DNA of 64,000 nucleotides from Symbiodinium natans. Lineage: Eukaryota > Sar > Dinophyceae > Suessiales > Symbiodiniaceae. Positions 1-11,365 of the stretch are shown here, piece after piece. Position 1 is the stretch's first letter, and the number at the start of each line of letters is the position of its first letter. The stretch lies in NCBI GenBank assembly GCA_905221605.1, contig CAJNDS010002694.1, positions 1 to 64,000 of the forward strand. Direction: 5' to 3'. The position numbers were made by a program, and so were the translations under genes. A model generated the notes under the pieces. It had not been told where the DNA came from. It worked only from the letters and a program-made list of their open reading frames with translations, and did no database searches.

Positions 1-205
1 CCTGCGAATGTTTGCGCAAGTGTCCCCTGCAACATGTGAGCCACCCGCTAGAGACTCGCCAAAAGCATTCACAATAAGAATGTCCAAAGGGAAAGCCAAC
101 ATAGCATTTACAGGGAGAGAACAAAACGAGTGGCACACGGCCTCTACGGCATCAAAGTGATATGCCAAGCAACCAGTCCGACAAAGAGGAAGCAGCGGCC
201 TGAAC
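1..205 (-). CDS. Partial exon of unrecognised protein, runs off left edge
   Basis: On the minus strand an open frame of about 65 codons runs to the first base of the window. Its translation is protein-like and hydrophobic in the middle (residues such as SLPVNAMLAFPLDILIVNAF, then GESLAGGSHVAGD). A pyrimidine-containing 'cttgttcag' near position 205 could be its 3' splice site. A second minus frame over 152-349 is also open, so the upstream border is uncertain. I do not recognise the family. The next exons lie outside the window. Confidence 0.35.
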
Positions 206-551
206 AAGTGCAGTCATTTGATCGATGCCTCTAAGCCAGATTTGTGCTATGAAGGACACTGGAGGCGGCAAACGAACTGATAATTCAAGTTGGACGTTGC
301 AGCAGCAGCAGCAGGAGGAGTGGCAAACTGAGAATCTCCAAACCCTCAAGCCCCCGTCTAAAATGAACTGCTGGCCCTTCTGAAGAATTCACGGTCATGA
401 GTGCAACTGCCGTTTCTGCGACGGTCTTGTGGCCGAGTGCCCAGTTTCCACGAAACTCCCCTCGGGAGCCTGCAGCAAAGGTTCCTGTGCAGGGCGATCA
501 CACCTGGGGCTTGCAATCGTGATCTCATGCAACGAAGGATGCAACCCGAAT

Positions 552-932
552 ACCCTAAAACCCTAAACCCTAGAGGAACCCCAATGGGTCAAGAATTCCC
601 TGTTGGTGTCCAAAGCTGGGCGTCGCACTGCATTTGCGCCCACCGACCTTCCGGAGTGACAGTGACGCTTCAGCGTTTTTGGGTTTTAGGGCTTAGGGTC
701 TTATTGTTTTAGGGTTTCAGGGTTCTAGGGTTTAGGGTCTTAGGGTTTTAGGGTTTAGGGTCTTAGGGGTTTAGGGTTTTAGGGTTTTGGATTTAAAAAG
801 GATTGTGGAGGGTCTGTCGTAGTTTGGCAATCTTCAGCCACCCTGCCAGAGATGCCCTGCACCCTGCCACAAGGGAGTGCCTAAACCCTAAACCCTAAAC
901 CCTAAACCCGAAACCCTAAACCCTAAACCCTA
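552..932. repeat. Degenerate telomere-repeat arrays around an exon-like core
   Basis: CCCTAAA-type units at 552-576, TTTAGGG-type units (many with extra T) at 675-792, and CCCTAAA units at 882-932. The 100-bp core at 577-676 is open on both strands. On plus it reads GTPMGQEFPVGVQSW followed by more open codons, with 'ccctag' before it and a G|GTTTTAGGG donor-like junction after it. This is the first example of the C-array/core/G-array pattern. Confidence 0.8.
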
Positions 933-1051
933 ATACTCACCAGCTCCAAACGCCTATCCGGCACATAGGAAGCCATTTCTTGGTCTTCTCTCCACCAGTC
1001 ACATACCCAATATCTACGGAAGAAATTAGGTGCTTTCCTTGGTACCTGCGG

Positions 1052-1052
1052 A

Positions 1053-1108
<56 letters not shown>

Positions 1109-1127
1109 GAGAGAGAGCGAGAGAGAG
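1052..1127. repeat. GA/CT microsatellite
   Basis: About 75 bp of nearly pure GA dinucleotide with a few interruptions. Serine/leucine-rich frames across it are artefacts. Confidence 0.95.
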
Positions 1128-1674
1128 CGCTGACTGAGACTTCCACACCATAGAGGCACGAGTGGTAACGCGGCTGGTGCGGGAGTTCCACCTAAGCCAA
1201 CGAAATGTTGCATCCTAAACGTTTTAGGGCTTTGCAGCTTGGAGCTTAGGGATTTGGGGTTGCGTGCGTGGGTGTGTGTGTGTGTGATGTTTTCAGGGTG
1301 CGCAGCACTTGCATCTTTACCACCAAGTAGCCCGCACAGATGACATCATGCGTATGGCTGAGGCAAGCAACAGCATACTTGGGAAATGTTCCTTTCGTGC
1401 ATTTGGTTTGATACGAGGCCATTTTGGCGTACTGTAGACCACGGTGGCATTGCAGCATGCGTTGGCCGAGATTTAAATATCGGTACGGATACAATGCGCG
1501 GCGCCTAAACATCGGAAGAACAGATCATCTCGGCAAGAGATCGAAAAAAGCACTGACTAAGTCCGTGGCACCGTCGATCGCTGCACCATCGATTTGAAAC
1601 TGTGGTGGCCGAGACAAGTAAGACTCAAAAGTAAATGAAACATGGAATGCTCCATTCCGGCAGATCTCAGTTGT

Positions 1675-2541
1675 CTAGAATGTGCGCGACCCAGATATGT
1701 CATCCAAATCTGCAGCGGGCCTGTCTTCATTGATCTCAAAGATGTTCACAAGCTCATCCACAGCATCACGGTCGGTCAGGTTCCATGCGCCTGTCGTTCT
1801 GGGGTTTGTGGCATCGAAATGCAGCTGCTGCAGAGCTGTCGTGTCTTCATGGAATGTCGCTCCGGAACTCTTCGCTCGGGGTAACCTCACGCAACCCCAA
1901 GATGCAGCGGTGAACCTTGCTGTGAATCGATCAAGCCATAAGTGGCAAGTACCTGCGCGGATCAGCGTTTTGGGCTTTACTGTTGGTTCGATGCTGGGTC
2001 TTCTGGCGTCGGCGGAAAGTAATACAACATGAGTCCGGAGCTTCAAATAGCTCATTACTGCAGGACACCAGACTTGCGACCGTACAAATACCTCCCTAAC
2101 CATCCAGAAGCTGAGCGTGCAGGTCATTGGATCTTCCAAGCGCACACGCTTGAACCGCAGCATCTTCCGGAACCGATCTTGCACAACTGCATCCACCTAC
2201 CGGAAAGGGCCCAGTTGTCATGATGTCATGATGTGACGGTTTAGGGTGGCGAGGCTTCAGCTTCGTGCGAACTCTCACTGCAAAGACTTTAATAGCTCTC
2301 GGCATGCACGGCTCGTATTGCTGGGTGGTTTGCGTTGGTGCTTGGCAACTCAAGGTGCTGCTCCGGCTTCGTTCCGTCGTTTCGCTGTCTTCAAGGAGGC
2401 AGAATTCAATCATGCAGCTTCGGACATCAACGGTCCCCTGAAAGAACCATGAAGATCCTTCTGGATCAAGGGCATGAAGGGCAGGCAAGTGCAATGAAGT
2501 CAGCATACGTGCAGCTTCGGCTGACATGTAGCCGTGCATAG
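1675..2541 (-). CDS. Unrecognised protein, probably two or three exons
   Basis: Minus-strand coding region in two overlapping frames. The upstream part (2541 to about 2290) starts near MHGYMSAEAARML and is protein-like up to about IKVFAVR. The downstream part (2183 to 1675) begins after 'ccggtag' with VDAVVQDRFRKMLRFKRVRL, and its last third is acidic (DRDAVDELVNIFEINEDR) before a TAG at 1675. A GAG|GTATTTG donor-like site near 2103 suggests that the 173-codon stretch may itself hold an intron. The exon junction between the two frames is not settled. No domain recognised. Confidence 0.4.
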
Positions 2542-2793
2542 TCACCCCTCACCACACCAAAGGAATCGCTCATGACGTAGGCTAAGGTCTACGAGGAAAG
2601 AGTTGCAAAGCTGAGGGTCCCGCTGAAAAGGAGGCGCGCGGTTTGACCGAGCGCCGGGAAACACGGTCTGCGAGGCCTACGAGAAGATCAGGAACACGCA
2701 TGTCAGCTCTCTAAAAGATGCAGGCGTTTATGACTTTGATGGCGCGAGCCTGTGCATGCAACAGGCGGGTAGGCCGGCAGGCAGGCACAGCAT

Positions 2794-3255
2794 TTAGAAT
2801 CTAGAATTAGGCAGGTAGCTACAGCTTCGCCAGGCAATCCCTTGAAAGTGCCTGGCTTCACCGGCGACGCGGTTGACACGCGCAGGGCCATGGCACTCAC
2901 TGGGCTTTCGGACAAGAACCGTCGAGTGAGCTCCAAGAAGCAGAGATACCCGCTGTTTGTCAGCCCCAGTTGCGGCTGCAGTGTGACTCTTGTACCGGCC
3001 CAAAGAACGAGAGAGATAGCTGGCTCCCGGGCACCCATCGAGCCCAGCAAACGACGGTTTGAGGCGTGGCAGCAGGAACTGCGTGGCTTGATTCCGTACA
3101 TTCCGAGTGCTCATCCCCTCCAGAATCATGTCGGAAGCCAGACTTTTCCCTTCCTTTAACACATACTCACAACTTGTCCTTGCATCAGGTGGCGTGCCTT
3201 CACCAATGGCCGGCAAAGCCTGCCTTTTCGTGCCTGTCTTTTTCGCATCTTCCAT
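2794..3255 (-). CDS. Possible hypothetical protein, 153 codons
   Basis: Open frame beginning with ATG at 3255 (MEDAKKTGTKRQALPAIGEG). It contains a GTGAGTATG donor-like site near 3170 and a second, CCA|GTGAGTG, near 2880, so it may be two exons rather than one. The central part (GADKQRVSLLLGAHSTVLVR) is the most protein-like. No family recognised, and the opposite strand also carries open frames, so support is weak. Confidence 0.25.
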   Translation of the reverse strand: MEDAKKTGTKRQALPAIGEGTPPDARTSCEYVLKEGKSLASDMILEGMSTRNVRNQATQFLLPRLKPSFAGLDGCPGASYLSRSLGRYKSHTAAATGADKQRVSLLLGAHSTVLVRKPSECHGPARVNRVAGEARHFQGIAWRSCSYLPNSRF

Positions 3256-3453
3256 TGGCCATGCCGAGGTGAGTCGGTTCAGAGATGCCTGTGACTAAGC
3301 GTCCTACGCGAAAACCTAGACCCCCAAAGCGCACGCCCCTTGAACACACAGGGCTCAGAGCTCCATCTGCCGCGGCCCAACATTCATGGCAGACCGATTT
3401 CGATACCACCAGAAGTCCAGGCAGTTCCTGGGCGTGCCAAGGCGACTGATCCA

Positions 3454-3595
3454 CTTGGAGGTTCATGGTACTTAGTAACCAATGATAACTGTACTGATAA
3501 CCCGCTTATAAAGCCCCCTAAGTGCCCTAATATGGTTATGAGTACAGTTATATGTACAGGTTATAATTGGTTAGTAAGTACCATGAACCTCCAAG
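3454..3595. mobile_element. Inverted-repeat element, family C (CTTGGAGGTTCATGG)
   Basis: About 142 bp beginning CTTGGAGGTTCATGGTACTT and ending in its reverse complement. The interior is AT-rich and itself partly palindromic (ataactgtact... agtacagttat). Four relatives occur at 14124, 14510, 35024 and 38174. No coding capacity: a MITE-like, non-autonomous element. Confidence 0.85.
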
Positions 3596-3715
3596 CAAGC
3601 CCATGAGGGTTCTTAATGGTCAAAGGCTCAAGTGGGCGGCCCGACACAGTGGGACGTCTGTCAAGGAGTTGCTGCACTTGGCTCTTGCAAGGCACGCTAC
3701 AACTTTATCCTGGGC

Positions 3716-3757
3716 GGTTTAGGGTTTAGGGTTTAAGGTTAGGGTTTAGGGTTTAGG
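3716..3757 (+). repeat. TTTAGGG array
   Basis: About six TTTAGGG units with small deletions. Confidence 0.9.
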
Positions 3758-4230
3758 GATTTATCCTCGTATTCAGGCCTTTGGCCACTCAGGGCAGCAC
3801 AACTGGGGTGACCCTTTGTCGAAGGGATTCTTGAAGACCTGTCCAGGTGGAGAGCTGTGTATATAGGAGACTCAGGCTTCGTTCCTAAAGCCTAAAACCC
3901 CGACAGGCTCCGAGGCATCCTCAAACCCTCAGGGAACCTTCAGAATCTGTGCTGCAGCGCTGGCAACCAGTTGCGGTTGGGCCCCCAATCTAAGGGCCAT
4001 GATCTGGTTTGGGGTGGTTCAGGTGGGGTCCCCGGCCTTTCTTCTGAGGCCCTTGTCCTGGTGCGCCTGTCCAGGATTCCGGGTAGATTTACCCTGAACC
4101 CTAAACCCGAAACTCTTGGGGGGGGGGGGGTTTAGGGTACGGGGCGTTTGGGCTTCGGGGGGCTTAAGGCCTTCGAGTTGCCAGGCTTCAGCGCCAGGGG
4201 TGGTCGCGGCACTTCCCCAAAGCCACTAAC

Positions 4231-4395
4231 TTGGGATGCTCCCCCTCATACGAACAGTCCAATAGGGTTTAGGGTTTAGGGTTTAGGGTTTAGGGATTCT
4301 ATAGTACCCCCTATTGTGATCACTATCAAGGACTGTTAGTATAGTACCCCCTATTGTAATCCCTATCAAGGATAGTATAAGGGGGAACATCCCAA
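4231..4395. mobile_element. Family E inverted-repeat element with nested TTTAGGG array
   Basis: Ends are 'gatgctccccctcat' and 'ataagggggaacatcc' (inverted). The inner motif TAGTACCCCCTATTGTGATC occurs twice. A TTTAGGG array (4264-4295) interrupts the left half. Relatives at 21818, 23605 and 59400 let the array be seen as an insertion. Confidence 0.7.
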
Positions 4396-4479
4396 AGCCC
4401 TTAACCTTCACTTTTCCCCCAAAGCCCTCATCTAGGGACCTCAATCATTAGAAATTAAAATCGTATTTCGGGTTTAGGG

Positions 4480-4595
4480 TTGAAAATAGGGCCTTAAGAA
4501 GTAATTGTTTTTTGCGGATGGGTGTGATAGTATAATCATATAGGGACCATAAGGGAATACTGCTAGCAAGTATTCCGGCCCCTATAAACCCTGAA
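4480..4595. mobile_element. Family D short repeat element
   Basis: Contains the recurring block AGGGACCATAAGGGAATAC followed by 'tattccggcccctata'. Related copies at 10210, 15230, 32040 and 46925. Non-coding, MITE-like. Confidence 0.65.
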
Positions 4596-4689
4596 CCGCC
4601 GCCTCTGGACCTAAACATTCGGAAGTGTGTGGGTTTAAGATTTAGGAGTTCAGGGTTTAGGGTACTAAGGAGTGTGCTTGGGGAAAAGT

Positions 4690-5424
4690 TTTCCTGGGAT
4701 TGAAGCTGGTCGTGAGAAGGCAATCGTTCATGTGGAGTCTGGGCGAATGCAAACCCTGCCTCTTGCCAGAAGTGGTCATAGCGATCTTTGTTGATCTGCC
4801 ATGAGAACAGCGGAACAGATACCAACTTCAGTCTTTCGGTTGCTAACCGAATTTGGTGAAGGATTGTCGCTGGCAGATCCCAGCCCAAACCCAGGTCTTA
4901 CTGAACCCTACAACCAGCTACAAGATTCAGGGTCCATCACTTTCAGCAGGTTGCAGTTCTGGTGAACCCCCATGCGTTGAGTGAAAGCAGTCATGAAAAC
5001 AGTGTCGTCGACACCGGTGCCGTAACCTCTCCTCCCCATTGCAGGATGCAGGTAACCTGCAGATTTCAGACCCTGGAAGATCTGCTGCCCACCGGCTGCA
5101 GGTAGTTTACTTTCTGAGCCTTGGGGTGCTGTGCAGCATGTTGCGTTGCAGTTCACATCTGTCACTCATGTCTTAGTTGTCCAGTACCTAGGGGAACTAA
5201 AGGTTAACCTTTGGGACTGCAAGGGGATTCTACTACCCCAAAAAGGTTAAAGCTTTCCCACTCTGCTACTAAGATGTAGAGGCACAGAAAGCCACAGCCA
5301 GGCGGACCATTTCGTTGGTGGTCATGTTGATCGCTATCAGGTAGAGGTGATTGATCAGCAAGTAAAAGATCCCCTGGGCCCAGGGACTTGCAAGGATCAG
5401 GAATTTCGGGGCCCCTTCAGAGTG
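4690..5424 (-). CDS. DHHC-type protein S-acyltransferase, C-terminal exons
   Basis: Would palmitoylate cysteines on membrane-associated proteins; DHHC enzymes are polytopic membrane proteins. The exon from 5424 (after 'gctgacag') to about 5286 encodes a hydrophobic helix (WAQGIFYLLINHLYLIAI) followed directly by NMTTNE, the TTxE motif that follows the last membrane span of DHHC enzymes. After a 102-bp introner (5172-5273) the frame continues (GYLHPAMGRRGYGTGVDD, RMGVHQNCNLLKV), then a further protein-like segment (LFSWQINKDRYDHFWQEAGF) to about 4690. The catalytic Cys-rich DHHC exon was not found upstream, so it is either in unrecognised exons around 5.5-6.6 kb or lost. Exact junctions after the introner are ambiguous. 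The downstream end is obscured by repeats. Confidence 0.55.
5172..5273. mobile_element. Family B introner in the DHHC gene
   Basis: 102-bp element with inverted ends CTTAGTTGTCCAGTA... and ...ACTCTGCTACTAAG, flanked by the 4-bp direct repeat ATGT (5168-5171, 5274-5277). On the gene (minus) strand it ends in CTAAG, supplying the acceptor AG, and it interrupts coding sequence of the DHHC gene. Sister copy with its own 4-bp duplication at 31364. Confidence 0.75.
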
Positions 5425-5549
5425 CTGTCAGCACACACCAGCGCAAACCGGAGCACCCGAAAGCTCGACTCTTAATGTATCTAACTTGCATAGTGCGTGC
5501 AACAAGGCATACCACGGATATCAGATTGCTCACTGATCTGGAGGTCACG

Positions 5550-5835
5550 CCCCCTAAACCCGAAACCCTAAACCCCAGACCTAAACCCTAGACCCTAGAC
5601 CCTAGACCCTAAACCCTAAACCCTAGAAGACCCCGAACCCTAAACCCAAACCCTAAACCCTAGAAGACCCCGCACTTGGCTCTTTCAGGGCGCCGCCGGT
5701 GAGGAGAAGCCGTGCATGAGGAGAACCTAAAGCTTTCAGCTTGAAGCCCGATTTCACGGTGGGGCTTCGTGTCAGGGGCATGGGACATTTCGAGCGGTTT
5801 AGGCTTCGGGCTAGGGTTTAGGGCTTAGGCCTAGG
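5550..5835. repeat. CCCTAAA array (5550-5670), core, TTTAGGG units (5806-5835)
   Basis: The array contains many CCCTAGA variants. The 140-bp core between them is GC-rich, with a good plus-strand acceptor (ctctttcag, near 5690) and open minus frames. It is another C-core-G unit. Confidence 0.8.
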
Positions 5836-6388
5836 CTTTTTAAGACTCAACACAGCCGAAAAGCCCTCAGTCGAAAGCCCTAAACACCACAAGCCCACGA
5901 AGTGTCCAAGGCCGCAGCAAAGACCAGAAGAGGGTACTGCATCGCCTCACGGCTTCAGGAGTTTAGGGGTGGGGGTGGCGGGGGTGGGATGGTGCTGGGG
6001 GTGTAGAGCTAGGGCTCTTTTCGTTTCGGGGCCTATAGGGCTTAGGACGCTTTAAGTGCTTGTGGTGATTCGCAACTTGGGATCTGAGGTCTGGAGTGCA
6101 CACGCCCCGTCCCCCCACGCTCAGCCGAATTCGCGTCTGGCTGTGACGAGCCGTGACAAAGTCGAGGAGTCGAGGATGTTGAACGGCTTCAGATGACTTC
6201 AGCATAAACCTCGCCCTGCCATCCATTTTTTATCGGCAGCAATACGTCTTGAGGGTTCGGGCTTGCAGGGTGTGTCCTCTACATTATGGCCCCCTTTCGG
6301 GAGGAATCCGAAAGGGTACCATGATGTAGAACTTGCTAAAACCTGTGTCTACCCTACAAAACGCTAAGCCCACCCGCAACAAACTCAC

Positions 6389-6540
6389 GCATAGCCCTTC
6401 CGAGGCCCAGCTGTTCAGGTGTTCTCAGGACGTGTGCATGAATGCTCGGGCGCAGGGTGACACACGATGAGCGCAGCAAAGCTTGCAAGTCAGGACATTC
6501 TGTGCCGTCTGTTGCCACTACCCGAGTCGTTAGGCTGAAC
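6389..6540 (-). CDS. Single exon of unrecognised gene
   Basis: Minus-strand exon after 'gggttcag' or 'gttcagcag' near 6540, ending in GCTATGC|GTGAGTTTG at 6389, a strong GT donor. Translation includes VVATDGTECPDLQALLRSSC and RPSIHAHVLRTPEQLGLG. It lies upstream of the DHHC exons on the same strand and could belong to the same transcript, but shows no known motif. Confidence 0.4.
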
Positions 6541-6552
6541 CCTGCTGAACCC

Positions 6553-6592
6553 AAAACCCTAAACCCTAAACCCTAAACCCTAAACCCTAAAC
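6553..6592 (-). repeat. CCCTAAA array
   Basis: Five perfect units immediately upstream (gene sense) of the 6.4-kb exon. Confidence 0.95.
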
Positions 6593-6599
6593 AGGGGAA

Positions 6600-9500
6600 C
6601 CGATTTTTGGTATTTTTGAAGCCAGGTGGAGGGGCAACTTCTTTCTCCACCCCCGGTATACGTAGTTGGCGATGCGGGAGTTGCATCGAACTCCCTGAAA
6701 CCGAATGCCGACACCGCAGGACCCGGACCCCTCTAGCCCCCAATAGATGAAAGGCCGGGCATCGTGCAAGGTTGTACAGCCAGCCGGTCCAACTGTCAGG
6801 GAGGGCGAATGCTGGTCCAGCTAAACTGTAAACCCTATAACCCTCAACCTCAAGCCGTGTTCAATGAACTCCGGGAGGACTGGGCTGGGTTGAGCAAACT
6901 CCTGCGCCTGTCCATCTGAAGACGGTTATGCACAAATTCTGCACAAAGCTGGAATGATGGGGTTTGGGGTTTGGGGTTTAGGGCACCGGGTTAGGGTTTA
7001 GGGTTTGGGGTTTGATAGCCTGCGGGTCCTTTGAGGATTTAGCTAAACGACAATTTCCAACTCAGGTAAGTCATTGGCACAGGAGAGGAGTGAGGGCCAG
7101 TCGACTGAAGGCGAGCTGCTGGTCACAACCCATGCTTCCTAATGCATCAGTGCGGGTCGGTCTCCAAAAATGTTCCCTGCACCGGTCCTCCTGCGAGAGA
7201 CCGTGAAGATTACATGCCGAATCTGGATGAGCACTCTCTACGGGGCTGGGTACCCCATTCAATACAGTAGGATTCGATATAACCCAAAAGGTTCTAGGAT
7301 ACCTACCCTGTCCCGAAGCCCTGAACACGAATTAACCTGAAAGGCCTGCTGCCCTCGATGGTGCTGCGCGCGAAGGTGATGCAGAGGGCCAGGTGCAGCC
7401 ACTGCACGCTCAACTGCGCTGCGGCTCAGAGCTTAGGGCTAAGGCTTAGGGCTAAGCCCTAAACCCTAACATTTTTGGGAGTCCAGGGTTGAACAGCTCA
7501 GTTAGGCCCGAGGACTTCGTTTCGTAGACTGAGCTCCCTCACTGGGATTTGGGGGAGGGAGAGGGATGGTTGGAGTCTCCGGCTGAAGCCCTCAACCTTT
7601 CCCAAACCACGGCCTGTAAAGCCCCAGAGTCGAGACCCTAGACCACTATTTGCGCAAGAATGCCCCCCTAAAATGAAAGACAATCATCCCCATGCTGCCC
7701 TTGTGAGGGAGAATTTTTTTTTTTTTGGGGGGGGGGGGGGGTGCTTCAGCAAATAGTGGTAGATCTTACTTGAATCCTGCAAGGTCGCCTCAGACTCGGC
7801 TGTCAGGGCTTACGGGTCACAAGGCTACGTGTGAGGATTCGAGATTCAAGGTTCAGGGCGTTAGGGCTAGGGGGGGGGGGCTGCTAGAACAGGGGAGCGC
7901 GATGCAAGAAAGTGATCTCTCATCTCGCGAACAAGAATGCAACAGCAGATATGCAGTGTAACCCTAAACCCTCAACCCTCAACCCTCAACCCTAAACCCT
8001 AAACCCCTAGCCCCTAACCCCTAAATCCTAAACCCAAGAGGCTCTACACTCTAATGAATCCCACAGGCCCGAAGCTGCTTCAATCTCTCGAGGGCCTATG
8101 AACAAATCTCAGAGGTTCTCCAAGACGTGACCACAATGACCCATACAGGCCAGAAGGAAGTTATTTAATTTTTGCGGGCGCTGTGGTCACGTGAATTCTT
8201 GAGCTTTTCTGACCCCAAAAAACAACCGGGAAAGAGAGTTGCAGTAATCATATCTGTTCTCTGAGAAAAAGTGAACAACATGACAGCTTAATCCGAGGAT
8301 CTGACTAATGGGTTTCTCCCCTACCCCCTGCGGGAATGAAGGAAAGGGTCGTCTTGTTTCCAGGGCCGGTTCTTTTTGGGGGGTTGAGGGTGGGGGGGGG
8401 GGGGGGGGGGGGCAGGTGGGCGGGTGGGCGGAAAGGGGCTGTCCTCCTCCTCTTCTTGGCCTCCTAAGTAAGGAATTGCGCTTCTCTAATGCTCCAAGGC
8501 TTAGTATTCCCTTCTGGGAAACTTATTTTGGAGGGCTTTCCCCAATTTGTTTTCTAAGTTCCCATTATCCAGTGCTTATCGTCATCGGGGACCCGCCGGG
8601 CTTTCAATTATGTGGGCTTTTCATCATTCCAGCCTTCAGAACTTCCACTTCTTTTGAACCAATCTTGCTTTTGCACAAATCTCGGGTCTTTGTTTGTGCA
8701 TTTTGGAGGTTTTGGCCCCCGGAATGGAAAAGTGGCCTCTCGGAGGGCTAGGGTCCAAAACTAGTGTCTCCAAATCTCGGGAGCGTTATGCATCAGATCC
8801 TCGGAAAACTATTGTTTCTATTTGTTTCTTATTCTCAAGGAGCTGGCAACTCTGAGCTGCGTGACGGACGTCACTTCTACGCATGCTTCTCAAGCTCAGC
8901 TCCGTCCCTCAACATCTGTTCCTAAACCCTAAACCCTAAACCCTCTGTCTCTTACTTTCTCTCCCAACGTGCAGGCCAAAGACCTCCTACAATTTGAAAA
9001 GGAACGCTCTAGGACGCCTTTTCGCTCTACGCAATCCCATGACACCCAGTTTCAAAAGTGCCAGACCACGAGAAACCTGGCCGCCGTACATTGCACATCT
9101 TCGATCCTGCATGTAAAAAACTCTCGTCAAGGTTTGTGGCCTTTGTCTGCCTCTGTTTAACGACTATAATGCCATCCCCTAGCATTCCTTTGAAGAGAGC
9201 TCTTCACACCACGCGCCTCCAGGACAGTGAGCACGATGAATGGGCGGTGGTTACCTCCGCCAAATGTTAGTTCAAGTAAGTCGGAAGCCTTCGGCCGTCT
9301 CTGCAGGGGTGCTTCAGACACAAACCCTGAACCCGAAAAGCAACTCCCTGAACTCACCTAAACTGAACGCTCCTTGCTTTCCGTCTTTGGAAACCCAGGC
9401 GCATGGGGCCTCTGAACCCTTGAACTTCACACATTCAGCTGCTGCGGCTTTAGGTCTACTTCGGGGATAGAACAAGGCATCACCTTGTCCCCTTTGGGCT

Positions 9501-9640
9501 TTTGGCATTTGTGGGTGCGAAGGCTGGCGCAGCCTCGGCCGATGGCCACATTCAGCCACCTTGGCATGTCGAGACTTCTGGGGCATAGAGGAGCTGGGTT
9601 CATCGCTTTCTGGGGTCTTGCACCTTCTGCCTCAGAAGCT
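6600..9640. other. Gene-poor stretch: arrays, homopolymers, isolated exon-like frames
   Basis: Contains TTTAGGG-like units near 6960-7010, a back-to-back TTAGGG/CCCTAA palindrome at 7430-7470, poly-T/poly-G at 7714-7741, a CCCTAAA array at 7960-8030, poly-G at 8391-8412, and CCCTAAA at 8925-8946. An exon-like minus frame at 7068-7170 follows 'ctctcgcag' (EDRCREHFWRPTRTDALGSM), and a perfect plus-strand donor CAG|GTAAGT sits at about 7063. No gene could be assembled. Confidence 0.5.
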
Positions 9641-9644
9641 CGCT

Positions 9645-10040
9645 TCAGCCTGACTGAACCAAAAGCCCGGCGCCGTTGGCCTTTCCATGCAATGCATCGC
9701 ACTCGCTTGTGAAACATGATCTCCGCCTCAGAGGGTTGATAGGTTGAAGCTCCGTGATAGGAGCAGCAGGGGACAGTTGTGAAAGAAGTTGACCCTGATC
9801 ATCCTTCGTTGCAGAGTTGGTGAACCCTCTTGGCATCAGTCCTACCACTACGAAGGGAAGAGAGCCATCCGACAGTGCACAGACAGAATGTCGTTTTAGG
9901 CCTGTACGGGGTTGAGTGTCCTTTCCAGAAGTGCACGCGCAGTCTTGGTGGGATCCTCCTTCCCTTGCTATTCTTGAATTGGAGGAAGCTTTCTGCTCCT
10001 GCATGAGATGCATTTTCTTCATACCACATGCTGGGTGCAT
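9645..10040 (-). CDS. Possible hypothetical protein, 131 codons
   Basis: Minus-strand open frame, protein-like in its second half (DGSLPFVVVGLMPRGFTNSA, then QLSPAAPITELQPINPLRR), ending in TGA at 9645. A second minus frame (9427-9717) overlaps its end. No family recognised. Could be a chance frame. Confidence 0.25.
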   Translation of the reverse strand: MHPACGMKKMHLMQEQKASSNSRIAREGGSHQDCACTSGKDTQPRTGLKRHSVCALSDGSLPFVVVGLMPRGFTNSATKDDQGQLLSQLSPAAPITELQPINPLRRRSCFTSECDALHGKANGAGLLVQSG

Positions 10041-10209
10041 CTATGGCATAGTGACCTTCGTACCTCCCTGCGCCCTCAGTTCATGGCACCAGCGTTACGA
10101 GCTTGCGGGTTTATGGCGAGTGAAACGCAACCTTCCCTTGAAGTGCTGCCCAAGCCCGACGGGCAGAGGAGGCCTTCGCCCTTTCCCCACACATGAGGGG
10201 TAAATACAG

Positions 10210-10310
10210 GGGCCTTAACAATTGGAACAGGGTTTGGGGGGTCATTTTAGCATAGTTACAAAGGGACCTTAAGGGAATACTATTAGTACTTATTCCGACC
10301 CCTATAGTAT
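10210..10310. mobile_element. Family D short repeat element
   Basis: Carries AGGGACCTTAAGGGAATAC and 'tattccgacccctatag', shared with copies at 4480, 15230 and 32040. Confidence 0.65.
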
Positions 10311-11309
10311 TTTTGCTTTGCTAAGAAGGGCTTGGGTGTCAAGGTCGTAGAGTCGAGCAACTGGGCGTTGGAACTCGAGTCAGTTTAGAGTGGTGTTGTA
10401 TTGCTCCCACGCCCCCCTGCTGCGGACTTCCGGCACGAATGAACGAGGAAGGTGCGACATGATTATTATTGTTATTACTATTACAAAAATTGCTTCTATG
10501 ATTTTTTATGACTAGTATGATTACTACTACTATTATTATGACAAGTATTACTATAATCATTATTACGGTGGAGGCACTTCGAGGGCCTCCCCCGGGGCCC
10601 GCTAGCAAGACGAAGTCCTGCTCTCGGCCAGTCTCGTGCTCCGGAATTAACAAATTCAGGCGCCGCATGCCGTGGGCATGGCAAGCACCTCGCTGAAGTT
10701 CCGATGCAGAAAAAAGGCTTCTCAGCCGCAGCTCCAAGACTGAAAAGTCCGAAACCGGAAGAACCCCCCCCCAAAATCGAGCGGAGCCCTAACAGCCCTG
10801 AAGGGCCTTTGGGAAAAGCAACCAGAATCACGGATGGGATCATGGTTCTTGACGCTTGCAATTCAAGGCTGGATTTCGGTGCCTGCTGCCTGACACAAGC
10901 CTGATGCCCGAAGGGGCAGAGGCTACGACATTGGAGCATGGCTTTCGTCCAAGTCTTAAACGTACCAGGGGTGCTGTTTCCGCCGTGGTATTTCGTGCTG
11001 GTGGGGCAGTGGCGCAAATGATGCTCTTAAACCCAATAAGCGAAAAACAGAAACAACATTGTCCCAAGGGCCTAAATAGACAAGAGCTTCCGCCTCCTCA
11101 TATGATGTAGGGTTTATATTTCTTGTACCCCCAAAAGGACACCCAGTATATACACTCACCAAAATTACTTAAGGGAACCTTATATAAATATAAACCCTGC
11201 TTCATATGTCAAGCCCACCTTGCGCGCCTCTTAGCCGAAGGAGATGGATGAGCCGCCACCGGGTGGGTGTGACACCTTGGTCCTTGGTGCAAGGCTTCAA
11301 AGCACCCTA

Positions 11310-11365
11310 AACCCGAAACCCTAAACCCTAAACCTCAAACCCTAAACCCTAAACCTTAAACCCCC
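11310..11365 (-). repeat. CCCTAAA array
   Basis: About eight units including variants (CCTCAAA, CCGAAA, CCTTAAA). Confidence 0.9.

Noticed and set aside
8308-8751. 147-codon plus frame
   Set aside because: Crosses a 22-bp poly-G run and T-rich sequence; not protein-like and without a clear gene context.
10496-11017. 173-codon minus frame at 10.5-11.0 kb
   Set aside because: Ends in an ATT/ACT triplet-like tract giving Asn/Ser runs; no splice or domain support.
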